Source of the DNA: JBBSHS01 sp038232515
GTDB lineage: Bacteria; Actinomycetota; Acidimicrobiia; Acidimicrobiales; JAUJNH01
Assembly: GCA_038232515.1 (NCBI GenBank)
Contig: JBBSHS010000095.1
Span: 1 to 9,037 of the forward strand
Reading direction: 5' to 3'
DNA: 9,037 nt
Shown one piece after another: positions 6,427-9,037 of this stretch. Made by a program: the position numbers and the translations under genes. How positions within the stretch are numbered: the first letter of the stretch is position 1; each line of letters begins with the position of its first letter. The notes below the pieces were generated by a model. The model ran no database searches. It had not been told where the DNA came from and was given only the letters and a program-made list of their open reading frames with translations.

Positions 6427-7677
6427 GTGATGTTCATCGGAGATGACTGGGCTGAGGACCACCATGACGTTGAGATAGAGGGAGAGGATGGTCACCGGCT
6501 CGTTCGTGCCCGGTTACCTGAGGGCCTGGAGGGCGTCAGCCGGCTCCACGCGCTGGTCGCTCAGCATGCTCCGGCGGCGTGGGGGGAGCTGTCTGCGGAG
6601 CAGGCAGCAGGTCGGGTGGTGATTGGGATTGAGACCGATCGCGGTCCGTGGGTATCGGCCCTGTGCGCGGCCGGCTACCAGGTCTTTGCCATCAATCCGC
6701 TGTCGGCGGCGCGCTACCGGGACCGGCACTCGACCTCGGGGGCGAAATGCGACGCCGGTGACGTTCACGTCCTCGCCGAGATCGTTCGCTTGGATCGCGA
6801 CCATCACCGTCCCGTCGCCGGTGACAGCGACCTGGGCGAGGCGGTCAAGCTGCTGGCCCGGGCACATCAGACTGCGATCTGGGAGCGGACCCGCCAGGTG
6901 CTGCGTCTACGTTCGGCCCTGCTCGAGTACTTCCCCGCGGCGGTGGCGGCGTTCGATGACCTGGCGGCAAGGGACGCCTTGTGGCTTCTTGCCCGGGCCC
7001 CCGACCCGACGCGGGCAGCGAAGCTGACCCGCTCTCAGCTCGTGACGGCGCTGCGGGCCGCTCGCCGTCATCACGTCGAGGCCAAGGCTGACGTCTTGCT
7101 GCGCGTGCTTCGAGCCCCGGGGTTGCGTCAGTCGCCGACCCCCGAGCAGGCCTACGCGTCTGTCGTCGTCGCGCAAGTGGGCGTCATCACTGCTCTCAAC
7201 GAGCAGATCGCTCGGTTGCAGGAGGTGGTGGGCGAGCATTTTGGCCGCCACCCGGATGCTGAGATTTACCTCAGTCAGCCGGGATTTGGCGAGGTCTTGG
7301 CTGCCCGCACGCTGGGTGAGTTCGGCGACGACAAGAAGCGGTTCGGCGATGCCCGGGCACGCAAGAACTACTCCGGGCAGAGTCCGATCACCCGCGCTTC
7401 AGGAAAGAAGAGCGTCGTGCTGGCCCGGTATGCCACCAACCGACGCCTCGGTGCGGCGTTGCATCTCCAAGCGTATTCGGCCTTGAGCGCATCACCGGGC
7501 GCACGGACCTACTACGACTCCCTACGAGGACGGAATATCGGCCACCACGCAGCTTTGCGCCAGCTCGCGAACCGGCTCGTCGGCATCCTGCACGGCTGCC
7601 TCAAATGCGGCACCGCGTATAACGAGCAGACGGCCTGGCCGCACCAACGCGCTGAAACCGAACGGATGGCCGCTTGA
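6427..7677 (+). CDS. IS110-family DEDD/serine recombinase (transposase)
   Basis: This enzyme excises the element as a circle and reinserts it at sites chosen by the bridge RNA. Of 416 residues, the N-terminal RuvC-like DEDD domain shows GDDWAED (Asp7), GIETDRG (Glu69) and KCDAGDVHVLAE (Asp109, Asp112), the four expected acidic residues. A helical middle (about 140-275) leads to the C-terminal Transposase_20 domain: YLSQPGFGEVLAARTLGEFGDDKKRFGDAR (281-310), NYSGQSPITRASGKK with the likely catalytic Ser325, and TYYDSLRGRNIGHHAALRQLANRLVGILHGCL (361-392). No frameshift or missing key residue is seen, so it may be active. The start is the GTG at 6427 or the ATG three bases later. The stop TGA (7675-7677) lies inside the TTGACA (7674-7679) that serves as -35 in the circle. 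Confidence 0.95.
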   Translation: MMFIGDDWAEDHHDVEIEGEDGHRLVRARLPEGLEGVSRLHALVAQHAPAAWGELSAEQAAGRVVIGIETDRGPWVSALCAAGYQVFAINPLSAARYRDRHSTSGAKCDAGDVHVLAEIVRLDRDHHRPVAGDSDLGEAVKLLARAHQTAIWERTRQVLRLRSALLEYFPAAVAAFDDLAARDALWLLARAPDPTRAAKLTRSQLVTALRAARRHHVEAKADVLLRVLRAPGLRQSPTPEQAYASVVVAQVGVITALNEQIARLQEVVGEHFGRHPDAEIYLSQPGFGEVLAARTLGEFGDDKKRFGDARARKNYSGQSPITRASGKKSVVLARYATNRRLGAALHLQAYSALSASPGARTYYDSLRGRNIGHHAALRQLANRLVGILHGCLKCGTAYNEQTAWPHQRAETERMAA

Positions 7678-7699
7678 CAAATTTCGCTATGGGATGTCT
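7674..7699 (+). promoter_or_regulatory. Right half of the promoter that forms at the IS110 circle junction
   Basis: TTGACA (7674-7679) is a perfect -35. Exactly 17 bp later, T7697 plus the CT core (7698-7699) joined to AAT of the left end (6185-6187) would make TCTAAT, five of six bases of TATAAT. The junction exists only when right and left ends are joined, as in an excised circle or tandem copies. Transcription would start near 6194, the first base of the bridge RNA 5' stem. In the integrated copy the left end is preceded by GC-rich DNA with no -35, so this promoter should be off. Confidence 0.8.
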
Positions 7700-7717
7700 G
7701 TCAAGGCCTTTGAGACA
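7698..7717 (-). repeat. CT core and inner part of the IS3-type terminal repeat (right target half)
   Basis: CT (7698-7699) is the second core copy. CTGTCAA (7698-7704) is the exact complement of RNA guide 6279-6285. The sequence runs on through GGCC to TGAGACA (7711-7717), which read on the minus strand gives TGTCTCA...CTTGACAG, a pattern I recall from ends of actinobacterial IS3 elements just after the transposase gene. The transposase remnant reads out toward it, in the expected orientation. Confidence 0.65.
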
Positions 7718-8240
7718 AGTACTCAGGATTCTTCTGTGCATCGTTCGCGATGGTTGGCTTGTTGATCCACGCCGCGGTGGGAAGCGGGGGTGGGCTGGGC
7801 CGGCGGTTGCCCAACCGGCACGGGTTGACGTTGTAGGCAGCGCCCAGGGTCTCGGTCCGGTGGGCGCGGATCTCAGCCGCAGTGCCGTAGTGGACCGAGG
7901 CCGGGGTGTGCAGGCCGATGCCGGAGCGGCGGTGGTGATGGTTGTAGTGCTCGAAGAACGCGTCGCAGAAGATGCGGGCGTCTGCGATGTTGACCGCCTC
8001 GCTGAAGGGGTTGTCGTTGCTCACGTGGGGACGGCTGTGGGTCCGGCCCACGCACCCGGGCCGGGGGCAGGTCGACGAAGCGTGGCGAGCGCAACAACGC
8101 CAGCAGCTCGGCGGTCTCGGACTCGGACACAAGGCGTTGGAGGGTGACGACCGGGGCCGGGCCGGCCCGAGCTTGGGCGGCTGGCAGCGCCGGTAGTGCG
8201 TGGCCTGGGCCTTGCCCGACCCCCGGCCCGCGGTGCTCAA
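7700..8240 (-). mobile_element. Remnant of an IS3-family insertion sequence, interrupted by IS110 at its end
   Basis: The remnant consists of the transposase pseudogene plus one terminal repeat, whose outer tip (6177-6182) was separated by the IS110 insertion. I searched 8150-8410 for the opposite repeat (CTTGACA...GTTCCG on the + strand) and found none, so the far end is lost or lies in the unrecognised stretch. The start at 8240 is approximate. The IS3 copy is older than the IS110 insertion, since it is itself the target. Confidence 0.65.
7701..8240 (-). pseudogene. Decayed IS3-family transposase (OrfB), internally deleted and frameshifted
   Basis: The C-terminal third is clear IS3/rve-type sequence on the minus strand: HSRPHVSNDNPFSEA, DARIFCDAFFEHYNHHHRRSGIGLHTPASVHYGTAAEIRA and LPTAAWINKP (about 8039-7760). 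The Glu of NPFSEA is the last acidic residue of the DDE triad; the two Asp residues are missing because most of the core is gone. LLALLRSPRFVDLPPARV (about 8106-8053, in another frame) is N-terminal OrfB sequence that jumps straight to THSRPHV, so the middle of the gene is deleted. A second, in-frame deletion of about 17 codons removes the FKTLKY-type segment between NPFSEA and the DAR helix (near 7995). ATHYRRCQPPKLGPA (about 8201-8157) is a still more N-terminal piece in the first frame. The gene cannot make an active enzyme. Family limits are from memory. Confidence 0.85.
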
Positions 8241-8410
8241 CCAGTCATGCGCTCAACACCCCTGTGTACGAAACCGTCGGCGATCTGGTTGTTCGGTGCG
8301 TCCAGCGGCCCCGAGATCCGGTCGAGAGCACCGCCAAAGATCCGGCAATAGCGCGGGCGTCCCCGACCGGCACATAGCTGATGTGCGTGATGGCGCTCGG
8401 CTGTCGGGTT
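8241..8410. other. Spacer with no recognised gene
   Basis: These 170 bases separate the IS3 remnant from the monooxygenase. On the minus strand the monooxygenase frame stays open past its TAG for 57 codons to a TGA at 8237-8239, but there is no start codon with a ribosome site and no family I recognise. It may be decayed sequence or simple high-GC openness. Confidence 0.4.
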
Positions 8411-9037
8411 CTAAGCCGGGGTGGCCGCTCCGAACCAGGTCGCAAGTGCTTGAGGCAGCTCTGGGTCCGTGAGGTCTCCTGCCCAGGTGACATGCCCGTC
8501 GGGTCGGATCACCACGGCCGGGGGCGCAGCGATCTCGCCAAGGACCGGGAGCTCCCACACGCCGGCGTGCTCGGCGTCGACCAAACGGACTCGATTCGCC
8601 CAAGGAGAGATGTCGAAACCGCCGGGTTCACCGAAGTTGAGGAGCACGGGCCGGGCGTCGTGCAGCAGGGTGAATACGCGCGTGGGACCGTCCGCAGTAT
8701 GCAGGTCGAGGTCGGGCATGCGCCGCCCGAGCAGCGGGTGTCCCTCTCCGAGGTCGTAGTGGATGTCGAGACCGGAGAGCATCGCGGCGATGCGCCGGCG
8801 CGGTTCGTCCATGCTCAACAGTTCGGTCATGGTGTCGCGCAGGGCCTGGTGACGGTCGTCGGGTCGGCTCAGCGCGACCTGCGCCATGGTGTTGTGCAAC
8901 ACCCGGGCACCGACCGGATGCCGTTCGGCGTGGTAGGTGTCCAGGAGGCTCTCGGGCGATGTCTCGTTGACCACCTGGGCCAGCTTCCATCCCAGGTTCA
9001 CGGCATCCTGCACGCCGGTGTTGAGGCCCTGGCCGCC
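8411..9037 (-). CDS. FAD-dependent aromatic-type monooxygenase, C-terminal part (5' end outside window)
   Basis: The 208 visible residues are the end of a class A flavoprotein hydroxylase of the kind that acts on phenols, polyketides or rifamycins using NAD(P)H and oxygen. The frame is open to the window edge and starts with GGQGLNTGVQDAVNLGWKLA, the third conserved FAD-contact motif. It is followed by LLDTYHAERHPVGARVL, typical of the PgaE/MhpA/Rox branch, then GHPLLGRRMPDLDL and a C-terminal thioredoxin-like domain (TRVFTLLHDARPVLLNFG ... WAGDLTDPELPQALATWFG). About the first 300 residues, with the nucleotide-binding GxGxxG, lie outside. A GTG at 9011-9013 is internal and not the real start. 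The substrate cannot be told from this fragment. It is convergent with the pur genes and shows no sign of belonging to the mobile elements. Confidence 0.93.
   Translation of the reverse strand, partial: GGQGLNTGVQDAVNLGWKLAQVVNETSPESLLDTYHAERHPVGARVLHNTMAQVALSRPDDRHQALRDTMTELLSMDEPRRRIAAMLSGLDIHYDLGEGHPLLGRRMPDLDLHTADGPTRVFTLLHDARPVLLNFGEPGGFDISPWANRVRLVDAEHAGVWELPVLGEIAAPPAVVIRPDGHVTWAGDLTDPELPQALATWFGAATPA

Larger units (their letters stand above)
6185..7697 (+). mobile_element. IS110-family insertion sequence (IS110 group) with bridge RNA, 1513 bp between CT cores
   Basis: The element holds one recombinase gene preceded by a structured non-coding left end. It has no terminal inverted repeats, as is usual for IS110. 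The ends were placed from guide matches: the left end AATGA (6185-6189) is complementary to guide 6360-6364, and the right end ATGGGATG (7689-7696) is copied in guide 6324-6331. Both ends abut a CT dinucleotide (6183-6184 and 7698-7699), and the bases on either side of the two CTs differ, so the direct repeat is exactly 2 bp. CT is also the core of IS621. The element inserted 88 bp after the purM stop, into the end of an IS3 remnant, and looks complete: the recombinase frame is intact and all four guides are present. Confidence 0.88.

Noticed and set aside
6116..6430. A 104-codon + strand frame before the IS110 recombinase
   Set aside because: It covers the structured bridge-RNA region and crosses the insertion boundary, so it could not predate or belong to either part.
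5542..6495. A 317-codon minus-strand frame across the purM end, the spacer and the IS110 left end
   Set aside because: It crosses the IS110 boundary fixed by guide matches and overlaps purM; no protein family is visible.
7673..7705. 7-bp inverted repeat CTTGACA / TGTCAAG that could be taken for an IS end structure
   Set aside because: The left arm is the IS110 -35 box inside the element; the right arm is the target flank outside it. It spans the boundary and is better explained as coincidence of a promoter box with the target sequence.
8144..8377. A 77-codon + strand frame near the IS3 remnant
   Set aside because: It overlaps the N-terminal IS3 fragment on the other strand and shows no recognised family or ribosome binding site.
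8237..8410. Read-through extension of the monooxygenase after its TAG stop (57 more open codons)
   Set aside because: The protein already ends at the usual place for the family (WFGAATPA), and open frames of this size are common at this GC content.

Overview
The window reads as a chromosomal piece of a high-GC actinobacterium. An Acidimicrobiia-like lineage is my best guess, from GTG starts, almost no Shine-Dalgarno sequences in the host genes, and TANNNT boxes placed for leaderless transcription. This is inference; no marker gene fixes the taxon.

Layout. Bases 1-94 hold a G-rich 34-bp tandem repeat ending in a GC hairpin. Bases 141-6096 are five co-oriented genes of de novo purine synthesis, purS-purQ-purL-purF-purM. 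PurS, PurQ and the small form of PurL make up the three-subunit FGAM synthetase, PurF is the Fe-S type PRPP amidotransferase that starts the pathway, and PurM closes the AIR ring. purL and purF each seem to have their own leaderless promoter (TCGATAGTCT and TCGGTAGACT just before GTG). A strong hairpin follows purM.

Bases 6177-8240 are a nest of mobile DNA. An IS110-family element (about 6185-7697, flanked by a CT dinucleotide) encodes a DEDD/serine recombinase and, between its left end and that gene, a structured RNA with all four guides expected of a bridge RNA. Two guides match the element's own ends (6324-6331 with 7689-7696; 6360-6366 with 6183-6189). Two match the flanking host DNA (6252-6258 with 6177-6183; 6279-6285 with 7698-7704). 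Joining the two ends around the CT core creates TTGACA-17 bp-TCTAAT, a near-consensus promoter located just where it would start the RNA. The target lies in what looks like the terminal repeat of a decayed IS3-family element, whose internally deleted, frameshifted transposase lies at 7701-8240 on the minus strand.

Bases 8411-9037 (minus strand) are the C-terminal part of an FAD-dependent aromatic-type monooxygenase cut by the window edge. Bases 8241-8410 hold nothing I recognise.

The most notable item is the IS110 element: its RNA, guides, core, target and junction promoter can all be read from this one locus, and its target is the end of another transposon.
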